Source of the DNA: Lepidonotus clava
Lineage: Eukaryota > Annelida > Polychaeta > Phyllodocida > Polynoidae
Reading direction: 5' to 3'
NCBI GenBank assembly: GCA_936440205.1
Contig: OW387136.1
Location: 50,490,232-50,554,231 of the forward strand
Length of the DNA stretch: 64,000 bases
Under the pieces are notes generated by a model that was given only the letters and a program-made list of their open reading frames with translations, was not told where the DNA came from and made no database searches. Every line of letters begins with the position of its first letter. The stretch's first letter is position 1. Positions 1-10,991 of this stretch are shown here, piece after piece. A program made the position numbers and the translations under genes.

Positions 1-384
1 ATTACTATCAAACAAAATCAACAATGACAATTTGATTGACAATAACTCCTAAAGGTTGTGAGACACAACAAAATACAATGGTTTTTTGGGGGGAATCGAT
101 GCGAAAGCTTGTCATCCCAACCTTTTTATTACCTTCAAATACTGCATTTTCATTGGAAGTATCGTGATAATGTTTCAGCTGCTCTTGCCTTTTCCAATAA
201 CCTACCTCTGGAGACCAAGATGGTTTATATTTTGTCCAACCCTTGTCCTATATCCGGGGCATACATAATGTGGGATGGGCTGATAAGCATTTAGTTTTCA
301 AGTAAAAGATTGAATTTTTCATACCGTGAAATCTTATTAAACAAGGAATGAAAGTGCAAAAAAACAAAACATTTCCTGACTCAC

Positions 385-450
385 CTGGCAGAACACTTTG
401 AGGCCCTTGTCTTCGTAGGCGCCCAGTAAGATTATCCTGGCGTCGTGTTT
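385..450 (-). CDS. GABA-B-like receptor exon 5
   Basis: This exon encodes 22 residues (KHDARIILLGAYEDKGLKVFCQ), in phase 0, with acceptor TGTAG|AAA and donor CAG|GTGAG. It matches [21 protein letters not shown] of GABBR1. The next exon must lie left of position 1; I see none in 1-384. Confidence 0.88.
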
Positions 451-3400
451 CTACAAGGAGAACATATAGTTTATAGTCCAACGTTTAGTAAAGTTCCAAG
501 TGAGTAAAGTGTCTACGCCGAGGAAAATAAGCAAACGGATTACTGACTTCATGGGTCCCACCATACTGAGCTCTCATCCTTATATATATATATAGGTATA
601 TAATGTGCTTATTGTGTTGGGGTTTTTTTTCAACTTGAAACTCAGCAGCTCTGAGCAATAAACCAATCCAAAAGATGAGAAATAGCTGTGCCAGTTTATT
701 AGTTGAATTTCTGATATTATATTAGGGACAAATCCGTGGAACTGTATATTTTTCTGTTTGAAAATCTACAACTTCTCTCTTCTGCTAGAAGTATAATCGT
801 GTTTCTTCGACAGTTAATTAACATTAGAGAATCTGAACTACCAATGGGAGTAATAACCGACAATCAAGTGCTAAAAGACGTTTAGACTAGTACTGTTAAA
901 CAATATCATTTGATAAGGAGAAGCTATAAGTAGTTCGTATAGTTTGACCTTTGGTAGTTGGTAGCTAATATAGTTTGACCTTGAGTAGTTGGTAGTTCAT
1001 ATAGTTTGACATTTAGTAGTTGGTAGCAAATATAGTTTGACCTTTAGAAAGGCTGACCTTGAGACTGGCGATCTGGACGGAGGGGTCGTCGGTGAAGATC
1101 TCGGCTGTTATTAGGGTGATGTTATGTAAGGGAAGACGCTTGGCCATGTCCTCTGCCACCTGTAAGTATAGGGTGAGACAATAAGGTGTTTTGGAAATGT
1201 TACGTGTTTAATGATGAAATTTCAGCTGTGACGAGGGTGATGTTTTGTAGGGGGAGGCGCGTTGCCATGTCCTCTGGCACCTGAATTAGTCAACATTCCA
1301 AGTTTCCCAAAGAATATTATTAGTAACCGTTAACCTTGCCATTTGCTGATATCTTTTGGGCGATACATTTAATGCATCCTGCCGGGAACAGCCTTATAAC
1401 TCAAGCCCAATTTACACCATTCTTCGATAAATATTGATTCATAAGTTAATATTCATGATGAGCTTACCTATAAAATCGTACAGTATATGAATTATGAATT
1501 TTTGAATTTTTATCATGAGAAAGTCTACTTTTAAGAATGCAAATGCTGGAATGAACTATTACTAAAATCATTCAGCTTTATCTTAACAATATTTCAATAC
1601 ATTTAAAATGCTATAATGTGATAGGTGTTTTTTTATTTTGTTCTTTTTTTGCAATATGAGTTTGCAGGGAATTTTAAAGATAGATCGCCTTTTTGGAAGG
1701 GAAACCCCTCTACTTTTACAACCAAATTGAGGGCGCAGGGGAATCTAAGATAAATCTTGTGCTTAAGCCACATTTGGCTTTACCTTAGTGAATATCGCCA
1801 GGGACTTGCTGATGGTGTCGACCCATATCCAGTTGACAAGAACAAGGCCTCTTACCTTATATATATAGTGATGATCTCCAGTGACTCGCTGACGGTGGCG
1901 ACCCGTTTCCTGTTGACTAGAACAATGCCTCTTACCTTAGTGAAGATCTCCAGCGACTCGCTGATGGTGGCGACCCGTTTCTTACCTTAGTGAAAATCTC
2001 CAGCGACTCGCTGATGGTGGCGACCCGTTTCTTACCTTAGTGAAAATCTCCAGCGACTCGCTGATGGTGGCGACCCATTTCTTACCTTAGTGAAAATCTC
2101 CAGCGACTCGCTGATGGTGGCGACGCGTTTCTTACCTTAGTGAAGATCTCCAGCGATTTGCTGATGGTGGCGACCTGTATCCAGTTGGCTAGAACAATGC
2201 CTGTTACCTTAGTGAAGATCTCCAGCGATTCGCTGATGGTGGCGACCCGTTTCTTACCTTAGTGAAGATCTCCAGCGACTCACTGACGGTTGCGACCCGT
2301 TTCTTACCTTAGTGAAGATCTCCAGCGACTCGCTGATGGTGGCGACCCGTTTCCAGTTGAATTCCTTCATCATGGCAATACGTACTGGGTTCATCCCGAC
2401 GTCCGAGCTCGATGTCCGGAAAAACTTGGGGTAGCGGCTCTTGTCGGACAGTGCCGGCGACACGCTCCCGTAGGACATCTAGAGAAAGAATATGGAGGGG
2501 GGGGGGTTAATAGCAGAACTGCAAGGGGTATACTGCCAACTGTGGCTAGTTGCAGAATACCGATTGTAAGAACGAAAATATAAAAACAGCGAATCCTTTC
2601 ATTGTTACTTAACGATGATTGTTTTGACACTGAAAAAGGATGACACCAAAGGATGACTACAAAGGTTATTCTATATATCTTTAATACGGGATCAAAGCCC
2701 AAAATGGGTGGAAAATAGTGAAAATGAGGAGCAACTATGGTCACCAACCCCCCTCCCCCTTCCCCCCATGTGCACTGCTCATAACAACTATATTGCAGTA
2801 ATGGTTTATGAGAATGCTGTATGAGGCCTATGCAACGTTTTCATATGACTTCCGTGAATCTGTTAATATCTGATAAGGGAGGGTTGTGTTGATAATCAAA
2901 GATTATATGAGCATATTATGTACTCCAATGGAAGGGGAAATGAGATTTATTTCAGAAAAATAATGAGAAAGTTAGGAGGGAAATTCTGAAAAATGCCTAA
3001 TCAGCAAAATAATTAATGTATCATCAATACGCATGACAGGAGGGAGTAAGATGAAGTGCTTTTGTTAAAGTCATAAATGTCTAATGTATACATCTCCTCT
3101 TGGTTGAGGAGATAAGTACTACATCCATTTAGCGACGCTCGTTGAAATGGCAACTCTCTATCGCCATTAAGAGCTATAATCCTACCGGTACTGTAAGAAA
3201 AACACGCTTGCATTAAAGATTGTATTTCATAACGCATGCTCATACCTCACATAGCCTAATGACTGGGGAGATATTAACACTGATCACAATCGAATATTGA
3301 TAAATTATAGGATGGCAGTATAAAAAATGAAATTAAATGTATAAAAAGCTAAATCCATCATGATATCTAACATGGCTAAGTTAAAAAGATTTCGCGATCC

Positions 3401-6400
3401 TAAATGTATCAAGATTGCAACCTGGGAAATGGAATTTGACAAATCTCAAAATATTCCTAGTCGATTATGATATGACAGTAAAAATGTTGTTAAGAAATGC
3501 TTCGAGACAGGTGAAAAGAGGATTTGTTTCCTTACGAATATTACGTCAATACCTAACACCTAATGCAGCTGTTGCTGTGTATAAACAGACAGCCTTGCCA
3601 TTATTTGAGTATGCTGGATTTTTACTAGTTCCATGTAATAAGATTTATCGACAAGATCCTCAGAATGTGCAGACCTAATGTGCTCAGGCTTTGGCCAAAT
3701 ATGTAACTATATGATCATATTTCTATTGTAAACCGTCATCTGAACTGTAAGCTGACAAGTCTTGAACAAAAAGATCGTATCTGATTACTGGGCTTCATGT
3801 GTATGCGAAGTAAAATCGAAGCAGTTTAATTCCATGTATACTAAAACATAATTGAATGCGGGGAAATGATGAAAAATCACTTTCACCACTATCAAGTAAG
3901 ATGATATCAACATGTTATTATTGAGATACAGTGACTTGGCGTTCCAAGTATTGTTAAACCCTTTTACTCCTACAACTGCCCGGAGGCACGCAGTATGCCT
4001 TCAGGCACACAGGAATACATATATAATGTTATTCACATAATTGTTAATGTAGTTTCTTGTCTTTTTTTAAGAACTTGGAACCAATAATGCAAAGAAAATC
4101 AACCCAATACACCTTATAATGATCTGTTTTGGGCACAAAATGTGTCCATATACAGGGGCGGATCCAGAGGGGGGGGGGTCCAGGGGGTCCTGACCCCCTC
4201 CTTTTGTTGGACCCCTAAACTAGGGAAAGAGGGGAAAATGTTGCATGCATGTGTGCAACTACACATATTTTTAGTACTTAGCCTATATGCTGACCCCCTT
4301 CTTTTGGAAATCCTGGATCTGCCTCTGATATATTTGAGATCTTTATGGACGTAATTCAGAATTCTGCTTACCGCACATAGCTGAATTCCATTATTTAAGG
4401 CACTTGTCGGTTAATTTGTATCAATTGTGACAACAAACACAGAGGAAAAACTATAGAAAGTACATAAATATTTACTTTATATCTATTTTTAATGAATGAT
4501 TCTTTTTTTCAACCAACTCAAAAATGTATAAACGTGTGCAGATACAAATGAAAAGAATAGCTGCTAATGAGTTCCACCATGTTAAATAACAGATAATGCA
4601 TGTTCAATGAACATTTCTATACTTAAGCCTTGTCAACATATTCTTTGGCATGCATCCTGATCTGGGATAGTCTGCAGGTATATCAGAGGTAATTTGCTTG
4701 ACATACTGGAAGGTTAAAGACCCACCTGCACGACGTTCCAGTAGTGGGAGGACTCGGCCGTGGGCTGGCTCACCTTGGAACACCCGCCGCCCATCACGAT
4801 CATCTTGGGTGGGGGTTCGTTAAACATCTTGTACATGACGTGAACTCCGTATCCAGGGATACACTGGGAGAAAACACAGAAACGTTATGATTATAGTATT
4901 GGGTGGGGGTTCGTTAAACATCTTGTACATGACGTGAACTCCGTATCCAGGGATACACTGAGAGAAAACACAGAAACGTTATGATTATAGTATTGGGTGG
5001 GGGTTCGTTAAACATCTTGTACATGACGTGAACTCCGTATCCAGGGATACACTGGGAGAAAACACAGAAACGTTATGATTATAGTATTGGGTGGGGGTTC
5101 GTTAAACATCTTGTACATGACGTGAACTCCATATCCAGGGATACACTGAGAGAAAACACAGAAACGTTATGATTATAGTATTGGGTGGGGGCTCGTTAAA
5201 CATCTTGTACATGACGTGAACTCCGTATCCAAGGATACACTGGGAGAAAACACAGAAACGTTATGATTATAGTATTGGGTGGGGGCTCGTTAAACATCTT
5301 GTACATGACGTGAACTCCATAGCCAGGGATACACTGGGAGAAAACACAGAAACGTTATGATTATAGTATTGGGTTGGGGTTCATTTAACATCTTGTACAT
5401 GACGTGAACTCCATATCCAGGGATACACTGGGAGAAAACAGGGAAATATTATGGTTATAGTTTCGGAAGCATTAGAGAAAAGACCCCTATAATACCCATT
5501 TTTTTGCAATTTTTACAATATGTAGACACAACCTGTTTCATGCGACGCGACTTACAGAATTCAATTTGATTATAAGCGGAAAATATTTTAACAACTATTA
5601 AGCACATGTGCTCAAAGTATTCTTAAAGTTGTCGTCATTACAATCAATCAATGTGCAATGGGCGACTAGAGTAGGGAATGGCTAAAGCCTCATATCCACT
5701 AGGCGATTTAACCGGCGACTGGAGATGGGCAACAGCAGAACCACTTTCAAAATCATCATCAAATCAGATCACCTGTTAGCATGTGACATTTCAACATTAA
5801 ATCTAACAGGTGATCTGAATTGGTGACGATTTTACCAGAGATTCTGCTGTTGCCCATCTCCAGTCGCCGGTAAAATCGCCTAGTTGGTATGGGGCTTTAC
5901 AGTGCTCATCTCTGGACATTTTCCCTACTCTCAAGACAGGCTGTAACTTTGCTCTTTCCTTGAGACTCCAGAAGATATGACATGAAGCTTTCAAAGCTAG
6001 ATTGAGTAGGCAACATTGATCAGAAGATTGGGGGAATAAAATACAATACATCAAATCTAATTGAGGAGGGGTTAAATTAGAAAGGAGTGACATGAGATTG
6101 ATGGATGGGCGTTATGTTTTTGGAAATAACATTCTGAGAGAGATTAGATTCCCACATTCCCTCATGCCAGGCCCATTTATTTCCTCCTGTATCACCCCTG
6201 TCGTGAACGACCAGTAGACATTTGATACAAGGTTTGGGTGTACAACTGCTCATTCCAGCAGTCATTCAATGAATATTCTTACTTTAAATATGTCGGTTGC
6301 TGTATATGATTTAGTATAACACGGGGTTGACAACTCCTTGTTATTCCAATCCCTGCACACCGTGCTGGCGATGCTGATGGTCGATGCTTAGAACAATCGT

Positions 6401-9326
6401 CCAGAAATAAGCAAAAGATAAGCAGTCTGACATAGGAGTGCGAGGATTGCACAACACATATTTAAGCTTGTATTCTACATAGTGATTTTGATGCTTATGA
6501 TTCTGTGTTTTGGCTCTATGAATATGGCATTAAACCATACATCCCATATACTATTTGAAAGAGAATTGAAAACCTTTCTATCAATATACAACAAGTCTGT
6601 ATATTATTTCATATTAATTCCCATGCTTATTTTTTAAATAGGCCGCAAATTGGCAAGTGGAATATAAGCGTCAGAGTCTTACAGTTGCTGACTGAGTCAA
6701 GCTTTGATCATTTGTATGATCGAGGTAACAGTGCCAGTGTTCCAGGGATAATTTCCGGGGAGGCCACACCAGGACTAAGTGCCGGGTGTTAAACACTCAT
6801 CACTTATTTACACACATATTGGGACGTCTGTTCTGATTGCCCAAATAATGACATAGGCCCACTTGGGGAGGCTGAAGGGGTGAACCTATTGAACGAGTAT
6901 GCTAATATTATATACCAATGCCCAAATACATTATGAATACTAACTGGACACTGTCATTCAGTATTTTTGTTGTAGTGGCACAGTGGGCAGTATGCGTGTA
7001 TACTGCCCACTTTGCTTTACTATGTAAAATGTTTTTCTCCTTATTTTGTGAATTCTGAATGGATTTGCATGATTATTTTTTTCAATTTCAGGTAAAATAA
7101 TGCAGTCTAATTAAATGGAGATAGTGAAAGAGTCCCAATTTAAGAGAAAATAATGAATATTAGGGAAAACTGCTTGACACCAGTCAGAGTGTGTGCATAA
7201 TCAATACATTGGGATACTGCCCACTTTGCTCCACTGCCCTAACGGCCTCGGGCAGTAATTTTTCGACACCCACCTCGTATTCAGGGTTGTACTGTCAACC
7301 TCTGTATGTTTTCCTATAATATTTTGGTTGTTAAAACTATCAGAACTGGGCCCGTATCTTCGTAACTTATTTTCATGATTAGGCTAATCATGCAGGTTAA
7401 TTTGATTAGGGTTTCATAATACCTGATTCTGTCTTGTCATCAAAGTAAGTGATGTCATTTGAAATTAGCCTTGAAAAGAGATTGCTAGGTAAAGTTACTT
7501 TGATTTACAAACAGAATAAAAATGAGTAAGGCACTAATCAAATTTCACCTGATTAGTCTGGTCACTGAAATCAGTTACGAAGATATGGTCCTTGGTCGCA
7601 AACGACTGCAACTGGTTGAAAATAACCAAAAGATTATTGTACCCATTGAGCGAATAGACAAGGGGAAAAAAGTATATAATAGGCCAATCAATGGGAAAAA
7701 TCAAAGATTGCTAGGTATTTGTCACTAGCGATCTCTGATTCTATCAGAATTAAAGTCGCAATTGCTCAATGGATATACCCCCCTTATGGGCGGTCCGCTG
7801 TGATTATACCGCTGTAACTGATCAGTGAGGGTAAATATATAAATTCATTACGTCGGGTGTAACCAATATGGCTGTGTATGTATAGAGCTAAAATGTACCA
7901 TGGAACGTGAGGCATGCTATTTGACTGAAATGGAATTACCAAGCTAAGTAGTCATATATAGACGTTGTGCAGATGGCGTCACACCTCCCAAATTGTGATC
8001 GGCGCCATCTTGTTGATCAACTTAAATTTGCTAATATCTACAGTTCTAAAGCATAAATGATATAGCATTAGGCCTATGTCTGTTTTATCAAAAGAAAACT
8101 CATTTAATCGAAATACACAAGAATTTTCTATAACTTGTGGATATTTCTGAAGGCCATGTGGGCGTGGTAACCACATGGTGATCACAAAAATTGGGTCACG
8201 TGACCCTGTCTGCACAAGGTCTATAATATCTCAGTATCATATGGTGACATCTTGGATGAGGATCAGAGTGGTTGGGGAGGCATTCAGGATCCCTTTACTC
8301 CCTGCCAACACCTGGAAGGTGAGCAGGGACTGATCTATTCACATAGATATAGTCCCTTTAGGTATATCAAATAGACATCAAAGGGTATTTACATGACGCA
8401 ACCAGGGATCAAATTAGATGAAACTGTAACCCACCATGACTATCCTGATATGCATAATTATGTGTATTTGCAGTAGCAGCATGGGTCAGGATGCAGTTTC
8501 TACCCTTTGCCTATCTTAGGCGTCCACCAAAGACATAGTATCAAGGTATCGGAACAATCCTCCCCCCATATATGCCCCCCTCCTACCTGCGTGTCCATCC
8601 ACGTCATGTTGATCTTGTATCACCCTCCAAGATGGTACAGAAACTCTTTTTATTTCAATAATTCATAAAAAAAGAAGAAGAAAGAAATCATTAAGAAATA
8701 AAAGATCTAGCATATGCATTATCTGCACAACATTCTTAGCTACAATTTACTTGCTTACTGTTTGTGGATTTGCTGGATATCTATAAAGTTATATGAAGAA
8801 ACATTAAAAAAAAAGAAAAGTGCAGCATCACAGCCCCACCATCCCTCCTTTGGAGCTCGGATCCAGCAGAAAAGGCATAAGGGGCTCCTTGGGGCTCCTT
8901 GGGGAGTCAGCACCCCTCGGCTGGACCCTGATATCAGCCTACGTGCGGCCCTGCAGGCCCTGCGCTTAGGCTGATATCAGGGTCCAGCCTCAGGGTGCAA
9001 ACCCCCCTCATACCCCCTTCTCAGTATGTATGTACGCCCCTCCCTACCTGCGTGTCCATCCAGGTCATGTTGATCTTGTAGCCGGGCAGGATGTCCTCCC
9101 GGTTGTTGACATGCTCCAGCCCCAGCTCGGCGGCGGGCAGACACCCCTGACCCCCGGCCCACGATCCTGACATGGGGAACAGGCCCATGATGTGCAGGTC
9201 GGTCAGGGGGCCCGACTTCAGGGCCCCTGTGAGGGCGGGGTGGAGCAGTAAGGTCATCCCGACGCCCAGGAATAGGGGCAGAGGACGCTGCAGGGACGCC
9301 CGACGGACGCCGCGACGTGACGTCAT
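385..9326 (-). CDS. GABA-B receptor-like class C GPCR, 5' part (five coding exons, gene continues past the left edge)
   Basis: Five exons join in phase 0 with GT/AG borders: 9048-9326, 4726-4863, 2308-2478, 1058-1159 and 385-450, giving 252 residues. The protein opens with a signal peptide (hydrophobic LPLFLGVGMTLLL, about residues 16-28). The first lobe of a periplasmic-binding-type (Venus-flytrap) domain follows. Recognisable blocks are GLFPMSG (about 48-54), GCSKVSQPTAE (about 120-130), SYGSVSPALS, PKFFRT, FNWKRVATI and KHDARIILLGAYE. These line up in order with both GABBR1 and GABBR2. GABBR1 has GCSSVS where this has GCSKVS, and the SYGSxSPALS block is GABBR1-like, while WNVVQ resembles GABBR2. 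I therefore cannot assign the subunit, and amphioxus-like animals have many such paralogues. The remaining flytrap, the seven helices and the tail lie outside the window. The family acts at the plasma membrane as an obligate or optional dimer coupled to Gi/o. Exons 1 to 4 each have extra edge copies in the neighbouring intron. Confidence 0.9.
931..1048. repeat. 31-bp minisatellite, about 4 units, beside exon 4
   Basis: The motif TATAGTTTGAC recurs at 938, 969, 1000 and 1031, an exact 31-bp period. Each unit reads roughly TAGTTTGACCTTTAGTAGTTGG. It ends 10 bases from the exon 4 donor. One unit shares TGACCTTGAG with that exon border, so the array may itself derive from the splice site. Confidence 0.85.
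1058..1159 (-). CDS. GABA-B-like receptor exon 4
   Basis: This exon encodes 34 residues (VAEDMAKRLPLHNITLITAE...SLK), in phase 0, with acceptor TTACAG|GTG and donor AAG|GTCAG. The FTDDPSVQIASLK end corresponds to FSDPAVPVKNLK in GABBR1. Confidence 0.88.
1203..1284 (-). pseudogene. partial copy of GABA-B-like exon 4 (acceptor edge)
   Basis: About 65 bases reproduce the start of exon 4 with its CAG acceptor. Read on the minus strand they give VPEDMATRLPLQNITLVTAEI, against VAEDMAKRLPLHNITLITAEI in the real exon. Most changes are synonymous or conservative. The copy ends before any donor site, and it sits in the intron just upstream of the true exon. Confidence 0.8.
1779..2307 (-). repeat. exon-edge minisatellite: exon 3 end plus splice donor, about 9 copies
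   Basis: Units of 50 bp (near 1937, 1988, 2038, 2088, 2258) and about 78 bp (near 1779, 1856, 2138) follow directly on the true donor of exon 3. Each holds the last 45 or so exon bases (encoding ATISESLEIFTK) followed by GTAAG. The 78-bp form carries additional exon-like and linker sequence. Most units keep the GT donor. Neither period is needed in frame, since 50 is not a multiple of 3. Confidence 0.92.
2308..2478 (-). CDS. GABA-B-like receptor exon 3
   Basis: This exon encodes 57 residues from MSYGSVSPALS to SLEIFTK, in phase 0, with acceptor CTCTAG|ATG and donor AAG|GTAAG. It carries the conserved SPALSxxxRxPxFFRT and NPxR...KEFNWKRVATI blocks of the flytrap domain. The last 45 or so bases and the donor site are copied repeatedly in the following intron. 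Confidence 0.9.
3400..3720 (+). mobile_element. decayed LINE reverse-transcriptase C-terminal fragment
   Basis: The open stretch 3415-3678 reads LRILRQYLTPNAAVAVYKQTALPLFEYAGF. This is the LTxxAAxxVYxxxxLPLxEYAxF signature that follows the RT domain in CR1/Jockey-type LINEs. The LINE at 36288-38402 has the same block (SLTLAAARLVYVATILPLIEYADF). It lies inside the intron between exons 2 and 3 of the receptor gene. Nothing of the catalytic RT core remains. Confidence 0.7.
4153..4327. mobile_element. MITE, CAGGGGCGGATCCAG family, 5-bp target duplication
   Basis: The ends are CAGGGGCGGATCCAG and CTGGATCTGCCTCTG in inverted orientation. The five bases ATATA are present on both sides (4148-4152 and 4328-4332). 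The inside has a G run followed by GGTCCTGACCCCC. No coding capacity is seen. Confidence 0.85.
4726..4863 (-). CDS. GABA-B-like receptor exon 2
   Basis: This exon encodes 46 residues from CIPGYGVHVMYKM to HYWNVVQ and is in phase 0 at both ends. The acceptor is CCCAG|TGT and the donor CAG|GTGGG. The Cys at its start matches the Cys of the DxKCDPG segment of vertebrate GABA-B receptors, and GCSKVSQPTAE matches the ligand-site loop GCSSVS. The first 60 bases of the exon plus acceptor are repeated six more times in the intron upstream. Confidence 0.9.
4864..5460 (-). repeat. exon-edge minisatellite: exon 2 start plus splice acceptor, six extra 94-bp copies
   Basis: TTGGGTGGGG starts at 4805 (true exon) and again at 4899, 4993, 5087, 5181, 5275 and 5369, an exact 94-bp period. 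Each unit has the first 60 coding bases of exon 2, the acceptor (CCCAG or CTCAG before TGTATCC) and 34 bases of intron. Copies differ by a few substitutions, mostly silent in the exon frame. No copy except the true exon has a donor. Confidence 0.95.
5683..5900. mobile_element. palindromic MITE, TAAAGCCCCATACCCACTAG family
   Basis: The left end reads TAAAGCCTCATATCCACTAG and the right end CTAGTTGGTATGGGGCTTTA, with a long hairpin between them (GGAGATGGGCAACAGCAGAA pairs with TTCTGCTGTTGCCCATCTCC). Better preserved sisters lie at 54308-54524 and, as a half copy, at 51568-51676. Confidence 0.85.
7345..7595. mobile_element. MITE with CGTATCTTCGTAAC / GTTACGAAGATA inverted ends
   Basis: GGGCCCGTATCTTCGTAAC (near 7348) and GTTACGAAGATATGGTCC (near 7573) are inverted copies that bound about 245 bases. 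Internal GATTAGGCTAATC and GATTAGTCTGGTC segments also pair. I see no coding content. Confidence 0.65.
7958..8224. mobile_element. MITE with TATAGACGTTGTGCAG ends
   Basis: The left end TATAGACGTTGTGCAGATGG and right end CTGCACAAGGTCTATA are inverted. Next to the right end lie GTGATCAC and CACGTG palindromes. A sister is at 10992-11254, and a more diverged one starts near 13972. Confidence 0.75.
8584..8620 (-). pseudogene. partial copy of GABA-B-like exon 1 donor edge
   Basis: Thirty-seven bases match the last bases of exon 1 plus its GTAG donor (9045-9081) with two differences, and the flanking CCCCTCC run is shared too. The copy sits in the intron downstream of the true exon. Confidence 0.75.
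8919..8989. other. perfect 23-bp inverted repeat, 25-base loop
   Basis: Bases 8919-8941 (GGCTGGACCCTGATATCAGC...) and 8967-8989 are exact reverse complements. The GC-rich loop contains GCCCTGCAGGCCC. It lies 58 bases from the exon 1 donor of the receptor gene, so it would form in the first intron of the pre-mRNA. Confidence 0.9.
9048..9326 (-). CDS. GABA-B-like receptor exon 1 (start codon, signal peptide, first flytrap strand)
   Basis: The ATG at 9326-9324 opens 93 residues ending MTWMDTQ, with donor CAG|GTAG. The hydrophobic core plus LTGALKSG suggests signal cleavage near residue 35. I chose this ATG because it gives a good signal peptide and joins in phase with exon 2. A second in-frame Met lies at residue 24, inside the hydrophobic stretch. 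A perfect TGACGTCA (9319-9326) overlaps the start codon. Any 5' UTR exon upstream was not identified. Confidence 0.85.
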
Positions 9327-10075
9327 CGCCCTGGACGTAGCGTCCCTCCGTGGGAGATGTCTTTGAAGATATTTTCCACAAAGACAAAAAAAGATCTATG
9401 TCTGAAGAATGATATTAAATTCAATTTGTACAATTTTTGATGTCTGAAGAATGTCCAAAATTAAAAGGTCATAATGGTGGGTGGTATTTTATCTTCTGTC
9501 CTCTAGGCAGTGTTTAAGGTAAAGTTTCAATATTTTAAGTTGAAACCCTACAGAAGTTTATGATCCAGGCAGTAAAGGTGTCTTTGTCAAACAAGTCGGC
9601 ATACTATTCTTAGATTTCGCTGCTGTAACTGTTTAAGAAAATCTGAGTCTAACAACTGTTCCAATGAGAAGATAAATGCATGTTCTTGCTAACAATAAAA
9701 ACGTATTGGGTTAGTTGTTCTTTCCACTCTTCCGAAGATTCAGTTCCTTATGACAGATCCGTTTTGAAATCCTCCAGGCTTAACCTCCAAGAAAATTACC
9801 ATCCTAAATGACCACTCAAATATCCGCAGTATTCCCTCCTATACATGCGATATTCCATATAATACGTGCGTGATATATTTGGTCCTGCCACCCGCCGTCG
9901 GCGCGCGGTGCATTATGGTCGCTATCCCATTCCCTGATCGACGTTTATATGTACCCAGGTACCTTACACCTGACGGCCCGCCGTCTGCGCATGCGTCGGA
10001 TCGATCTGGGGATGCCCACTTGACAGCTTACATAGACGCCGTCCATAGGGCCGCGGGGGTTTGAGGAGGGTGATT
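9327..10075. other. upstream region of the GABA-B-like gene, CpG-rich around 9870-10060
   Basis: The stretch holds no recognisable gene. Around 9880-10060 it is CpG-rich (CGCCGTCGGCGCGCGGTGC), unlike its AT-rich surroundings. It may hold the promoter or a 5' UTR exon of the receptor gene, but I find no clear donor site that would prove it. Confidence 0.35.
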
Positions 10076-10991
10076 TTTTCATTTTCTTTTTATGTGGGCC
10101 ATTAATTGACTCATTTCGGTATATCTAGAACAAGTTGAACAGTCTGTAAAAAGAATGTCTAGTGGACGTTTTTCTGCAAAATACCTAGGTATACGTTCCC
10201 CTATAAGACGGTTGATTCCCTAAGTATATGATATGGGGGGGATAATTTTAAGTGTTTTTCTTTTTTCCTCATGAAGGATCATAAAAGCATGTTTGTAGCT
10301 AACTATTGTTGAAGGAGAATTGGTTAAAGCTACAATAAATGTGTGTTTCTTTTCCATGAGTTACTATTAAAATAAAAGCAATGCCTCCTATATGCGCCAT
10401 GTATTGCTCACATGCATTAACGTTGAATTTGCGATTTTGCAGTGACTGTGAGCATAGACAGCGGCGCTCCTGTTTTGTGGCTAGATGTAGCATAGAAATT
10501 GTCGTAGAAGTTGGTGCCTCCATGCGGAGATGGTGATAACTGAGTTGGTTTGCTCCTAGACAGGTATGCACAGGTATACATGGGACATGGGTGCAATAAG
10601 AAGACTGCTAGGGATCCCATCGATGGTCTCTGGTGAAGGTTTGACAGGAGGTGATGCTTCCACTAGCCGTTGGGTATTCACGGACCTCGAAAGGGGAAGC
10701 TTAACCATAGCTATACCTGGTTGGAATGTCACTGATGTTGCTTGTTTAAGAGATGGATGGCATGAATTGTATGGATGGAAGCGACTATTTACTTGTATCT
10801 TTAGGATGATTCAATGGATATGATAAATTTCCTCTTGCTAAGCATGTGTTCTTTGCACGGGAATGAGCCCCCATACTTAGAGTCTCTACCACTTACACAC
10901 AGATTAACATTCAAAGTAAGACCTATTCAAATTAACAGCGAAGAGCTAGCTATCACAACGAATGATGAAGAAGACTCTCCCCAGTAGTTAT

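Noticed and set aside
7522-7728. A 68-residue frame rich in Lys and Ile
   Set aside because: Its first third lies in the right end of a MITE.
8977-9387. A 136-residue minus-strand frame overlapping exon 1 of the receptor gene
   Set aside because: It is the out-of-frame reading of a GC-rich exon; the other frame has the flytrap signature and correct splice phases.
10566-10823. An 85-residue frame (MHRYTWDMGAIRR...)
   Set aside because: No recognised motif and no splice context; length is within chance.
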